DNA of 21,057 nt from Saccoglossus kowalevskii (GCF_000003605.2 NW_003122968.1:1868-22924), one strand, 5' to 3'. Positions 11,657 to 21,057 are shown, numbered from the stretch's first letter. Made by a program: numbers and translations. The notes: a model not told the origin generated them from the sequence alone.

Positions 11657-12168
11657 AAAAATTACTACTCGTCATTTGTAATTTGGACATCAACGTTCTG
11701 ATAGACACGATTATAACATGTACTGATTAAGTAGTATCAGTTTACCGCCATCTGTGGCAGAATATGACAGAACCTATGTGCACGCCAACAGGTTATCATT
11801 ATCTTAGTCCCGGTGGGGAGGGGGTCACTCTATATTGAAACCTTACACCATGTGCGTTCTTGCTAAAAAAAATAATAGGCCCCTAGGGCTGGCAGCACAT
11901 TGGCAAACCATACACCCTATTGCGGACGCAATGTAAATTTAGTACCTCCTAGAGCAGACATATTGAAGAAAAAAACACCCCCTATTTCAGACACATATTG
12001 AGAACATCCTACCCCATATTGCGAGCATTCTCTGCCGTTTTTTGTGATCAACTCAAACAAGTTACTATGTATGTTTTATGTTATTGTATACACTACTGAA
12101 AGCTAAATATACTGGTCAAGTTTCCATCGACAGTTGTAAATTTTGTACGTGTAAGAACCTTGTTTTGT

Positions 12169-12198
12169 TAATTACAGATTTGTGATTATCTGTAATTA
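12169..12198. other. 11-bp stem hairpin inside the DNA transposon
   Basis: TAATTACAGAT (12169-12179) pairs perfectly with ATCTGTAATTA (12188-12198) across an 8-base loop. It lies in the AT-rich middle of the 873-bp element. It might be a remnant of nested insertion or an internal recognition structure; no function can be shown. Confidence 0.5.
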
Positions 12199-12320
12199 GC
12201 GAAACGAGCCATATACGTATTAAATATTATTATTTTCGGCAAATACTATTTTGTAAATATTGAGCATATAAAACCCATATTCACTGAATACAGTTCAATT
12301 TTTATTATGTGTGTTATCCT

Positions 12321-12340
12321 GTTTCGTTTCGTTTCGTTTC
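12321..12340. repeat. (GTTTC)4 microsatellite
   Basis: Four exact copies of GTTTC lie within the DNA transposon, at the edge of its GC-richer right half. Confidence 0.85.
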
Positions 12341-12800
12341 TTCGATTACAATAAGCCTTCTCCGTATGCTCGTGTTGGAAGTGGCGGGTAAGTCCCAGTG
12401 GGAAAGTTCAGGCGGACGTTTGCGGCCTAGTCGGGGCTATGGGTCCGCCAATTCGGGGTCTAGGGCGGTGTATGAGAGTGGTTGTTTCAAGAGAGGGCCT
12501 ACAACGGGCGCAGCAACACTGTGAGTTTATTTCTGGGGGCCTATTGCAGATATCAGCATTTTAAAGGGGGTCTATTTGCCTCCCGCGTGGGCCCGCTCTG
12601 GAAGGTGAAAAACACCCCGCTTTCCCGCTAAATTTGGAACGCACATGGGGTAGTAACAGCATATAGAGTGAACCCCCCGGGATCTTAGTGCGTGACTCCA
12701 TGCACTCAAAATCGCCGTATTGAAGGTAGACTCGGTAATTCTGGGTAGTTTGTTAATTACGGGCTCTTATTTGCTCCTATATGTTGCACAGTATGCTACG

Positions 12801-13137
12801 AATTATTGTGAGTACTGCATGACATTGTTGAATTATTGTGAGTACTGCGTGACATTGTTGAATTATTGTGAGTACTGCATGACATTGTTGAATTATTGTG
12901 AGTACTGCATGACATTGTTGAATTATTGTGAGTACTGCATGACATTGTTGAATTATTGTGAGTACTGCATGACATTGTTGAATTATTGTGAGTACTGCAT
13001 GACATTGTTGAATTATTGTGAGTACTGCATGACATTGTTGAATTATTGTGAGTACTGCATGACATTGTTGAATTATTGTGAGTACTGCATGACATTGTTG
13101 AATTATTGTGAGTACTGCATGACATTGTTGAATTATT
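12801..13137. repeat. 30-bp minisatellite, 11 nearly identical copies
   Basis: The 30-bp unit (AATTATTGTGAGTACTGCAT then GACATTGTTG) is repeated eleven times from 12801 to 13130, followed by a 7-bp partial unit. The only difference between copies is a G for A at 12849 in copy 2. Because 30 is a multiple of 3, one plus frame (NYCEYCMTLL per unit) and two minus frames stay open throughout. These open frames follow from the repeat and are not evidence of a gene; the plus frame has no ATG before the array. There are no spacers, so it is not a CRISPR array. Confidence 0.97.
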
Positions 13138-14614
13138 CGTATTAAATCAGCAACATTGAACGATAATCATTACTTTGTTGTTGTGTTGTGTGCGTGCCCG
13201 GTATAACTCCCTTGTATCCCAGAATACGTCCTGTCGATACGTTTTGATACACTGACGTGTTACGCTGTGCCCGTAAGTATTAGGCGACACGACTGTAACA
13301 TGTGGGATTGCTTCTAGGTGAAGTGGTTTCGAAAGTTTCCTCAAATTTTCCCAGAGACATCATGGCAGTTTCTAAACATGAGTAAGAGACTGGGTTAGCC
13401 TTTCGCCAATTTACCTTGCACTCTCCAAGTTATATAGAAATACAATTCGTTCTAGAACCGGGCAAGTATTGAGTCCATTGTATGGCAGAAATAGAACATG
13501 GTAGACATAAAATGACTCTTGTCGACCGAATATACTATGTCTGTTCTTTGTGCTAGATACCGAGGGATAACAGGACGAAAATCATTTTATTTGTGTATGT
13601 ATCGAAGTACGATTGGTAGAACATTTCACCTTTCTAGACATTATGGGTTTCATATTTATGTCAAATTTGACATCCCTTCTACTTTTGAGCCCTCAAATAT
13701 CAATTTCCGCCAGTGTGAGTGTCTTGCTTTTTTTATTATTTAGAAAGCCCCATACTTCCACAAATGGAAAACACCAGTGCATACAGTAAATTTCCTTCTA
13801 ATATGACAGTGTTCCATTCAACTACGAAAAATCGACAATCTACCAACACTGTGTAGATTCCACACGTTATTGTTGTAGTCTTATTCTCATTATAATTTCT
13901 ACATGTCAGAATTCTTGTAGTATCCTCTTTAATTACATAACATAGAATGTGCATCCAATTCAATAAGTTCTAAATGACTATTCGACAACGCGTCAACACA
14001 CTTCATGAGTTTATTAAACGAACTTTACACTCAGTTTTCACCAAACCCTAATAATTCCATAGAAAATGCATTTACACATTCTTATTTTGAAACAATCAGC
14101 AAAGGCTGGGCTATATTTATTTTTGAAAGCAGTGCTGGGTTCTGTTTTGTTTTAATCGGATTGGGAGACACATTTTCGTACTTGCTTGTTTAAACCCAAT
14201 CCCAATGCACAGAATGATCCTAAAAATCTCACAATAACGCATGTGACCAGTTTGTAACTTAACTTGTATTTTTTCTATTACAACATTTTCTAGCAAGACC
14301 CCTTCAAATTCATATTAACACATAAAACAAGAGCACGTGATGATAAGTGTATTTATTACAGCTAATATACACATTACAAGAAGTGATGACAGACACATAA
14401 CCATTGTATACACATGACAGAAAATATTGTTCTATCAAACTAGGGTAATGAAAATTAAGTTGCTGCATGTTGCAGAAATTTGTATTTTTAACTAGATATT
14501 GTTTTTAGTAATTCGCTTGTCTGTATATTCCACATTCTACATATTGCACGTATGCAATATATTCATTTAAAACGTGCTCAATGTAGACTATATGATCATT
14601 AAGTTTGATATTCA
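13138..14614. other. gene-free stretch between minisatellite and the secreted-protein gene
   Basis: No supportable gene is found. Open frames at 13147-13344 (minus), 13519-13743 (plus) and 14005-14193 (plus) are short and lack domain character or splice sites. The region is the 3' flank of the minus-strand gene at 14754-17074. Confidence 0.55.
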
Positions 14615-14620
14615 TTTATT
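14615..14620 (-). terminator. polyadenylation signal AATAAA
   Basis: The plus strand reads TTTATT, which is AATAAA on the minus strand. It lies 133 bases past the stop codon of the four-exon gene, a normal distance for a short 3' UTR. Cleavage would be expected 10-30 bases further left. Confidence 0.6.
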
Positions 14621-14753
14621 ATATGTGTAATGGAGAATTATGTAATTTAAACGAGTAGATATGATTATCACCGCCAGCATCATTAGCAATATGCGTCTGT
14701 CTGCGTTGTTTCTTGTCGACGAGAGATCGGTGCGGTATCTAATAGAGCAGAAC

Positions 14754-17074
14754 TTATTCAGCTTCACATAAACAGAACTCCCCGGGATGTGCCTCTCGCC
14801 ATGCGTCGCCAGCATCCTGTAACTCCTGGGACACTGGACGGTAGCAGCAGTTGCCTTCGTTCAGTAGCACGTAGGGGGCTAGATTTCTGGGATCGAAAAT
14901 GAACGGGAAGGTGCACTCGGGGTTCAATTGGCCCTGGTAGATGCAATCCAACAGCCTGACTGTTTCCAAACACGATATGGAGTACTTTGCGCGTATGTGA
15001 AGGACTGTCTCGTTGACACACCTTTCCCGAATCACAGCCAAGTGGCAAGGGCCAAGCAAAGTTCCTATAAAATAAAAAAATAATAACATAAAAACAACTA
15101 ATTCATATTTCGTGAATTAAATTTACAATTACAATCCCACAAAATAACTGAATACAACAATAACATGTAAACGAATATATTTGAACCTGTCAATTATTGA
15201 TTTATTGTCAATTTTACACCTATATGTCGTTTCTCAGCCATCTTCCATTTGAACATACATTTTAGACAGACACTTTAAATTTTCTAGTTACAACCCAGTA
15301 TGGACCTCGATGTAAGCAATGAGTTCAAATGTAAACTAAACAGGTAACATTTCATTGCAGAATTAATACGGATAAAATGTTTTATTCAATTACATTAATT
15401 GTGGATGCTTGCGTCATTGTTAGTACAATCTTGTCAATGTGAAATGTACTATTATTAGTACGCAGAGTCAACTTTTGGAAAGACGTAACACGTTGTGAAA
15501 GGTCATATTTAAATTCAGGTGTTAACTAACATGTGCATTATACAATGGTCACTGCCAGTATTGCACTTTTAATTAAGCGCCATATGTTTGCCCCCAAACT
15601 GTTTTTTTATATTTAAGTTTCTATATGGTCTTTGTTAATTTTGACCCAAGTGGACTTCGTCTATATGTTTTGATCAACATTTTCGCTGACCACGATTTTA
15701 AGCAGCTGATTTCAGCGTTGAATGGTAACACCGACAAACGGCTGAGTTACACCTACCCGGCAATGTATTGTCACAGATTCCCCATTCTTCGTAATACGCG
15801 AGAGTTGATGTCAACTGATTGATGTTTCGTACTATATCGAATCCACCAGGCGCAAATTCACAGAAAACCTCCAATAGACATTCCAACCTGATCTGTAACA
15901 AGAAGTATGAAACATTTTAAAGTGAAAAAAGCAATATTGTGAAAGTTTTTAGAGTTTATGTCGTTTGAGTGACATTGATGTTGTTTGAGACATGTTCGTA
16001 TTAAAGTGATAGAATCTACATTCTTTAACCTTTTGAATGTATGCTTTATTCATGTCGTATTGTCGTTCTAGCCTTTCGTATCACAGTTAATGACCACTAG
16101 AAAACAATATTTTTAGTGAAACACTAAATCTGTCGATGCACATTCACAGCAACTGCTACAATGTAATAATTACTTACGAAGTTATCTGTCATACTTCATG
16201 GAATACTTACATTGTAGAAAACTCACTTACCCTCATGAACTCACACCATTGCTCGCCAAGCCCCACGTCCCAATTTTCAGGGTTATACAGGTACGCGTTC
16301 GCCAAATCGAAACATATGTTGTTCTGATGCTGGGTACATAGCTGAAAAAGAGAGAAACGATCAATGGCGATTAGTCCTTGCAACATTCAACTCGTCGAAT
16401 AAATAAAATACAAGCGACGGAAAAATGGAGATCATCGTTTATGTTTTTATTTCACAACCTTACACACTTCTCCATTGTTTATATAAACTGGCAAACTGTA
16501 CATAAAAATACGCACACATACTAAAACTCGAGGGATTGAGAGATGTCAGATTTAGGCGAATACAGGACACAGACTAAATGGTCTAGAAATATTAGCAACT
16601 TTTGTTATACTTTACAAAATAAACCCATATAACTTTCCCAATATTTTGTTTTCAAAACATTTGATCAAGACTTAAGCTAAAGGGAAATTTATCAATTTGT
16701 CCTAAAATTAGCAAATAAAATATAGTAAAATAGTTACTAAAAATGTTGCCAAATATTGCATCTTAGGGCGAAAGATGATTAAGTATGATTAATACGTAAG
16801 CGTATTATCACATACATGAATTGATTTATTGCACAACAAATGTTGCAATTCTTGACTTGACTAGGTATCTGAACCTGCATACAGCACAATGTAGGAATGT
16901 TGAATTTTACAAAATGAACACGTTCAAATACAGAGATTATTAGGAATGTTTGAACACAAATAACAATAAATAAAACAATAATCATAATAAAATAAAACTT
17001 ACATCACAAACGTTAGGATCGTATGAATTCGTCAAGCCGGAGATAGCCAACACAACGAGAATTGTCAACAACAT
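14754..17074 (-). CDS. secreted cysteine-rich protein, two six-cysteine modules (four exons)
   Basis: Exons: 17003-17074, 16231-16341, 15757-15892 and 14754-15064, minus strand, stop included. They join in frame to 209 residues. Introns are GTAAGT...TTTTTCAG (phase 0), GTAAGTGAG...TTGTTACAG (phase 0) and GTAGGT...TTTTATAG (phase 1). Exon 1 encodes a clear signal peptide (MLLTILVVLAISGLTNS, cleavage probably after Ser17). The mature part has 16 cysteines. Module 1 has spacing C26-x7-C-x22-C-x8-C-x5-C-x28-C101. Module 2 has C113-x8-C-x15-C-x8-C-x9-C-x21-C179. In both, the x8 segment ends in Leu then an acidic residue before Cys (LEC, LDC). Cys23, 180, 204 and 206 are extra. One N-glycosylation sequon is at N124. 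TATA boxes lie upstream and AATAAA downstream. It probably folds as a disulfide-bonded, mostly helical extracellular protein. I do not recognise the family; no catalytic motif is seen. Confidence 0.85.
16205..16230 (-). promoter_or_regulatory. tandem 5' splice sites after exon 2
   Basis: The donor used for the in-frame model is AGG|GTAAGTGAG, with its G at 16230. A second donor AAT|GTAAGTATT starts at 16210, 20 bases downstream, with a better match to U1 at its intronic positions. Using it would add 20 coding bases, shift exon 3 out of frame and reach a TAG early in exon 3. It could be a decoy or give a transcript subject to nonsense-mediated decay. This is inferred from sequence only. Confidence 0.45.
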
Positions 17075-17137
17075 GTTAGCGGCAGTAGCGATGTTGCACT
17101 AGTCTGTCAATGGAAAGGTACCCCAAAAGTATCATAA

Positions 17138-17165
17138 TTTTATACAGAATCTCCCTGTATTTATA
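17138..17165 (-). promoter_or_regulatory. two TATA boxes upstream of the secreted-protein gene
   Basis: On the minus strand TATAAATA is at 17165-17158 and TATAAAA at 17144-17138, about 84 and 64 bases before the ATG at 17074. With the usual distance of about 30 bases, transcription would start near 17130 or 17110, giving a short 5' UTR. An E-box CACGTG lies at 17279-17284. A TATA promoter fits a tissue-restricted, highly expressed secreted product. Confidence 0.6.
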
Positions 17166-17210
17166 TTCTTGCGCAAACGTGTCGGCTATTCCCGGTAATG
17201 GTCACACGCC

Positions 17211-18628
17211 CTCGCAAGTAACTTAAGATACATTTTGGATTTCAACACAAACGTAAATCCGGACAGCGAGGAGAACACCACGTGTGATTCCATGGGCGGT
17301 ACATGTTTTAAGTGATATGCAAATTTTACCACATTATTTAGGGATTTCTATGTTCGTTTATAGACGTGATTCTCTCCTGCTACTGGTTTCAATAATTACA
17401 ATTTTTCGGTTACCCCTTTCACTAGACGTTCACCTTCGCAGCAAAATGTTATTTACGTTTGGTCTTAAAGATAAATCAATTGTATAAGCATTTATGATCA
17501 AGCATACACACGTTTTGTTGAACGTATGATTGCCGTTAAGTGTTGTGAATACTGATTACATGTGATGTTATTTTTACTTTGGTTATAATGCCGCAATATG
17601 CATATTAGCAAAGACGAGTGTTCCATTTCGCCTCATCGTATCTGATCTGGTATTCGAAATAAAGGTATCTTGCGGAATAAGTTTTTACTAAAATAAAACA
17701 TACGTTTAGTGTTTATATTGAAAATGCACCAGAATATTAGACATTTTTTAAACTCATCATATGGAAAACTATCTTTTATAAATCTAGAACCAAAACTTTG
17801 AAACAATTGTACAACGAGCCAACAACGACTATCAACAATAACAATTTGTATTTATGAAGTGCATCTGACAAGTGTTTATGAGACTATGGCGATATATTTG
17901 TTTAAATTCATAATAGTAATTTGATTTGTATGTGGGCATTTTCAAAATTAGTTCTATAAACCTTTATTTTTTTTCAATCGACAAATATCATTGATGTTCT
18001 ACGTAACGCTTAAACGCACCAGGATTCGTACTTTCGTGAATTGAAATCCTGTCCAGATTGTAGCATCCATGTAGTATCACGCATATACGTCCCATTATAA
18101 GTATTTGATAGCATCCGTCTAATGGATATGCTAATTGACGCCCCGTATTTATTAATAATATATATGTATTCAATTGTGCATTATCAACAATTCAAATGGC
18201 AATGCATTCGGAAAACATGCACGTAGGCCGCTCACAGCATTCGGTTAAAATATTAAACGAAAACATGTCTCATTTTATAAAACCAAATATTAAATTAAAA
18301 AGTAGGCACCGAATTTGAATCTAACATGCTAGTGAACGCCAAAGAAACGTTAAAAACATCACCAGAATGTCCAATGATTTATCCGTAGGTAGAATAAGTC
18401 AACTGCAAGCATTAATGAACTTGGCTTTGCTTATATATGTTGGTTGGTAACCCTTTAAAAAACACACACATATAGTGTAACTATTATAGGTAGTAACAAA
18501 GTGTCTACTTGTGTGGTTACATTTTTGGAAAATCAAAATTTTAATTATTTCATTTATGTAAACATTTATTCAGTGCATGTCTCTCATCTCGGCATACGAA
18601 GTTAAAGCTAGGCACTTCCACTTGTTAA
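17211..18628. other. AT-rich upstream flank, no gene supported
   Basis: This lies beyond the promoter of the minus-strand gene. The minus frame 17988-18173 has some coding-like composition (two G-C-Y motifs near repeats of TAGCATCC), but no usable splice sites are seen. The plus frame 17284-17487 has no ATG of its own context and no domain. Confidence 0.5.
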
Positions 18629-18922
18629 AGAGGGACTTCTGATTGGATAAAATACTGTGCGATTGCTCGAAGTACGAGTCTGCACTTTTCATTAGGCACC
18701 AGCACCTGTCATTTCAAGGTTCTCAGAAGAGTGCAGTATTCCCCATTAGGGGAATCCAGCACTACCGGGGGAGTATTGCCACCTGTGGTAGACCAGCAGT
18801 ACTACAGAAATATTGGCCCAAATGTGGAAAAGCATGTGTGTTTCATTTCACCCAAAATCAAAATTGATATTGCAATGATTTCACTATCATGGAACGCAAA
18901 TAAGAAATGCTTTTCAATTTAA
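18629..18922 (+). other. 98-codon open frame, possible exon or transposon remnant
   Basis: One plus frame is open from just after a TAA at 18626 to a TAA ending at 18922. Its central part has plausible protein composition (for example VLPPVVDQQYYRNIGPNVE) and fewer A/T-only codons than its surroundings. A second frame overlapping it (18643-18867) is also open, which weakens the case. A hairpin ATTCCCC/GGGGAAT with a 4-base loop sits at 18738-18755. No domain is recognised and no donor or acceptor is convincing. It may be a fossil of mobile-element coding sequence. Confidence 0.25.
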
Positions 18923-20073
18923 ACACTTAAAAGTGTGTCTGGTTTTGGAAAACGTTTTAAAAATAGTATTTACAATCATTTGAATGGAATTTATAATCAC
19001 GTGCTTAACCCTCATTTTCTAAATTATCAGCAGGTGGTCGTGGACTATGTACAAACCGCATTTTGGTGACAGAATATGAAATACACTCCTCGAAAAATAG
19101 TTTTGCCTGACTTATAGACTCGAAGATAAAGCTATATTCTTACAACATGTGGACACTCGTGGAAAATTTAGATTCGGTAAAACAAACGATACACTAAAGC
19201 TTGTAAAGCAACAATATCAGGTTCGGACAAATACAAAACCTACGAGAGCATTAAGGATGTAGTAGAAGTTATTGCAATTGCATTGCACATTTCTGAAATA
19301 ACATATTCTTTGAATCCCATCAAGTTATATATTTTTAGAAAGCTTATTTTTCAAATAATATGAAATAAATAATCCAACAAATAAATGGAACCGTGTAATC
19401 ACGTGATCACTGTGCAAATAGAGAGGTGTTATTTTCGAAGAAACCGAAATAAGGCCACAGAAATGATGTTCGCGATACTAAGAGATACTATAAAAGGTTT
19501 GAATTCAATTTCCCAGTTCGTTAGATATTGACCTTATAATACTTTTTAATGTTGTCAATGTTGTTTTGAAATATTGTTGAATGCATGCTTTATATAAATT
19601 CGTATAAGAGAATGTGGAACAAAAAATGTAAAATGTAAAACCTCTACTAAATCCTTAAAAGAATTTACACCTTAAAACTCTGATAGTTTCAATCAATGTA
19701 AAACATGGATTTCCAAGGGTTGATTAATAAAACAAGAAATAAAAATAATCAAATAACATGATTTAAGGCATGGGACCGTTCCAAACAGTAATTGGGAACC
19801 ACTTTACATCAATAATATGCCTAAACATCATCATTCATGGGCGATTCCCAAGATGGAAAAGAATGCAAGGGACATCGCGGATTAAGAAGATTTTCGAATG
19901 GACAGTGACAGTTAGACACAGAACCTGATGAAGGTCAAAGTTCACCATATGTTGCATGGGAAATTTTAAATTCATGGATGTTAGACCTGTGTTTTGTGTA
20001 AAAAAATATGTGTTTAGTGACTGTAATATCCAAACGTTAAACGATAGTTTTAGTAATGTTGCCATTTGGCGCT
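18923..20073. other. AT-rich stretch left of the retrotransposon
   Basis: No gene is supported. It contains a single clean DR1 nuclear-receptor site, AGGTCA-A-AGTTCA at 19932-19944, which includes the CAAAGTTCA form favoured by HNF4-type receptors. The minus frame 19835-20065 looks like chance. Confidence 0.5.
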
Positions 20074-20222
20074 TGTTATATCTTTGCTATGTATGACGTC
20101 ATTGAGACGCGCATTGCATTGTGCGTTGTTACTAAAAATATATAGAATCCAACATGGTTGAATAGCGGGACCAAAAGCAATGTGTCGACTACTAGTATTT
20201 ATTGATAGGGACAGACATTACA
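20074..20222 (+). repeat. 5' LTR of a Ty3/Gypsy-type retrotransposon (about 149 bp)
   Basis: The right end is well fixed: ...CATTACA at 20222 followed by the primer-binding site. The proposed left end, TGTTATA at 20074, gives TGT...ACA termini, but it cannot be confirmed without the 3' LTR or a target duplication. Inside are a perfect CRE palindrome TGACGTCA (20094-20101) and an ATATATAG TATA-like box (about 20138-20145), reasonable as the element's own promoter. No AATAAA is seen on the plus strand. Confidence 0.5.
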
Positions 20223-20223
20223 T

Positions 20224-20235
20224 TGGCGACGAGGA
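20224..20235 (+). other. primer-binding site for tRNA-Ser(GCT)
   Basis: TGGCGACGAGGA begins one base after the LTR end. Its reverse complement, TCCTCGTCGCCA, matches the 3' end of eukaryotic tRNA-Ser(GCT) including CCA (recalled from known tRNA sequences). This marks the start of minus-strand DNA synthesis in LTR elements and anchors the LTR boundary. Confidence 0.7.
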
Positions 20236-20391
20236 CGAAAGAACCACGGGAAGGCAATCCTAAATACCCGGTGAGTGCCAAAGTGACTGTGTGATAAATT
20301 TGAGCAAAACAATTTGTCCAGAAACTGACTGAGAAAACAGCGACAACGTGAGAATTGCGACGTGTTCACAGAAAGCATAGCCGACGCACCA

Positions 20392-21057
20392 ATGGCAGTA
20401 ACCGTTGTCACAGAAACTAGAAACCTCAAATGCCATCCGTTCACACATGCTGATGATCACATAACAACTGGCAAAGCTTGGGAAGAGTGGTTAGAAAGCA
20501 TTGAACGAGAATTTCGGTATTTTAGAATAACAGAGCCCACAGACAAGAAAGATGCGTTGATAATTTATGGGGGAAAAGAAATAGCGAGATTGGAGAAAAG
20601 TTTACCTGATCCTACTACAGCTGGCCTCGATGTGTCTCAAAAATTGAAGAATAAGCTTGATGCATACTACACCCAAAGAAAAATAAGCATCACGCTAGAT
20701 ATTTATTTCTCAAGATGAAACCAGAAATGAATGAAACCACTATGGCTTATGCAGCCAGGCTCAGAGAAAAGGCTAATGAATGTGAGTTCGGTACCAATTG
20801 TGATGAGCGAATTTTGGAACATTTGATGCAAACAATCGACAAACAGGCCATAATCCAGAAAGCCATTAATAAAGAATGGTCTTTGACACAACTACTAACC
20901 GAAGCAGGTCAGTTGGAGGACACATCACTACAGCTACGTGATATGAAACCGTCAGAAGAGAGGTCAGTCGCTAAAGTAAGGCAATATAAGCAACACAAGA
21001 AATCAGGTACATTTGAAAAGAGAAAAAACAAAAAATCAACAGAAACCGTGTGGATAC
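20392..21057 (+). pseudogene. gag: retrotransposon gag, frameshifted and cut by the window end
   Basis: Gag forms the particle and packages element RNA in the cytoplasm. The likely start is the ATG at 20392, with a good context (ACCAATGG) and following the LTR and primer-binding site. Another in-frame ATG at 20362 is less likely. The first part (20392 to about 20680) contains AWEEWLESIEREF and DALIIYGGKEIARLEKSLPD, typical of the Ty3/Gypsy gag core. The frame then runs to a TGA at 20716. The homologous continuation (RYLFLKMKPE, MAYAARLREKANECEFG, LLTEAGQLED) is in another frame, open to the window edge. The shift falls at a run of five A (20679-20683) and fits loss of one base. The basic tail near 20980 suggests a zinc knuckle just beyond the window. 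This copy is probably inactive unless the A-run is a sequencing error. Confidence 0.85.

Larger units (their letters stand above)
11801..12689. mobile_element. 873-bp non-autonomous DNA transposon with TIRs and 8-bp target duplication
   Basis: The 8-mer ATCTTAGT occurs in the same orientation at 11801-11808 and 12682-12689, immediately outside inverted termini. The left end starts CCCGGTGGGG at 11809. The reverse complement of the right end starts CCCGGGGGGTT at 12681. Both continue with TCACTCTATAT and later CATGTGCGTTC, giving an imperfect terminal inverted repeat of about 50 bp. Subterminal copies of CCTATTGCRGA-like sequence lie at 11917, 11981, 12014 and 12540. No transposase frame is present, so it would depend on an enzyme from elsewhere. 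An 8-bp duplication is typical of hAT elements and also of P and some others. The site fits the hAT preference nTnnnnAn only at the T, so the superfamily is left open. Confidence 0.75.
20074..21057 (+). mobile_element. 5' portion of a Ty3/Gypsy-type LTR retrotransposon
   Basis: LTR, primer-binding site, short leader (20236-20391) and gag follow in the standard order. Protease, reverse transcriptase, integrase and the 3' LTR would lie to the right, outside the window. Assignment to Ty3/Gypsy rests on gag similarity and layout; reverse transcriptase would settle it. Confidence 0.8.

Noticed and set aside
12801-13137. CRISPR-like array
   Set aside because: Units are head-to-tail with no unique spacers, and the surrounding DNA is eukaryotic.
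12720-13145. 141-codon plus frame and 109-codon minus frame across the minisatellite
   Set aside because: They are open only because the 30-bp unit lacks stops in these frames. The plus frame has no ATG before the array, and the protein would be pure 10-residue repeats.
14764-15048. 94-codon minus frame overlapping exon 4
   Set aside because: It is a shadow of the true exon 4 frame, with no conserved cysteine pattern and no matching exon phases.
20362-20391. upstream ATG at 20362 as gag start
   Set aside because: The ATG at 20392 has the better initiation context, and gag-like sequence begins after it.

Overview
The window is AT-rich (by eye about two thirds A+T) eukaryotic DNA. It has a split gene with consensus GT-AG introns, TATA boxes, an AATAAA polyadenylation signal, microsatellites, and both DNA and LTR transposon sequence. 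Bacterial features (operons, Shine-Dalgarno sites, closely packed ORFs) are absent. The octamer TACATGTA occurs four times, and the gag at the right end is of a Ty3/Gypsy type common in aquatic invertebrates. A marine invertebrate, perhaps a mollusc or other lophotrochozoan or a hemichordate, is the most likely source, but the species cannot be named from sequence alone. Most short ORFs here are chance open frames in AT-rich DNA.

Layout. 1-208: 42-bp tandem repeat. 209-8930: mostly non-coding AT-rich DNA with microsatellites, a short fold-back element (5041-5218), and clusters of transcription-factor-like sites (CRE at 1068 and 1318, AP-1/Maf-like at 3098-3200, a triple DR1 at 5593-5612). 8935-9540: a CpG-dense island, probably a promoter, with a 5' splice donor on the minus strand at 9325. 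11248-11362: a small GC-rich island that is either an exon or a structured element. 11809-12681: an 873-bp non-autonomous DNA transposon with imperfect terminal inverted repeats and an exact 8-bp target-site duplication. 12801-13137: a minisatellite of eleven 30-bp units, only about 110 bp beyond the transposon.

The one well-supported host gene is on the minus strand from 17074 down to 14754. Four exons join in frame to give a 209-residue secreted protein with a signal peptide and 16 cysteines, arranged as two related six-cysteine modules. I do not recognise the family. Two TATA boxes lie upstream and a polyadenylation signal downstream. Two strong donors 20 bp apart follow exon 2, and use of the second would truncate the product.

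The right end (20074-21057) is the 5' end of a Ty3/Gypsy-type LTR retrotransposon: a short LTR, a primer-binding site matching tRNA-Ser(GCT), and a gag broken by a one-base frameshift. The rest of the element lies beyond the window.
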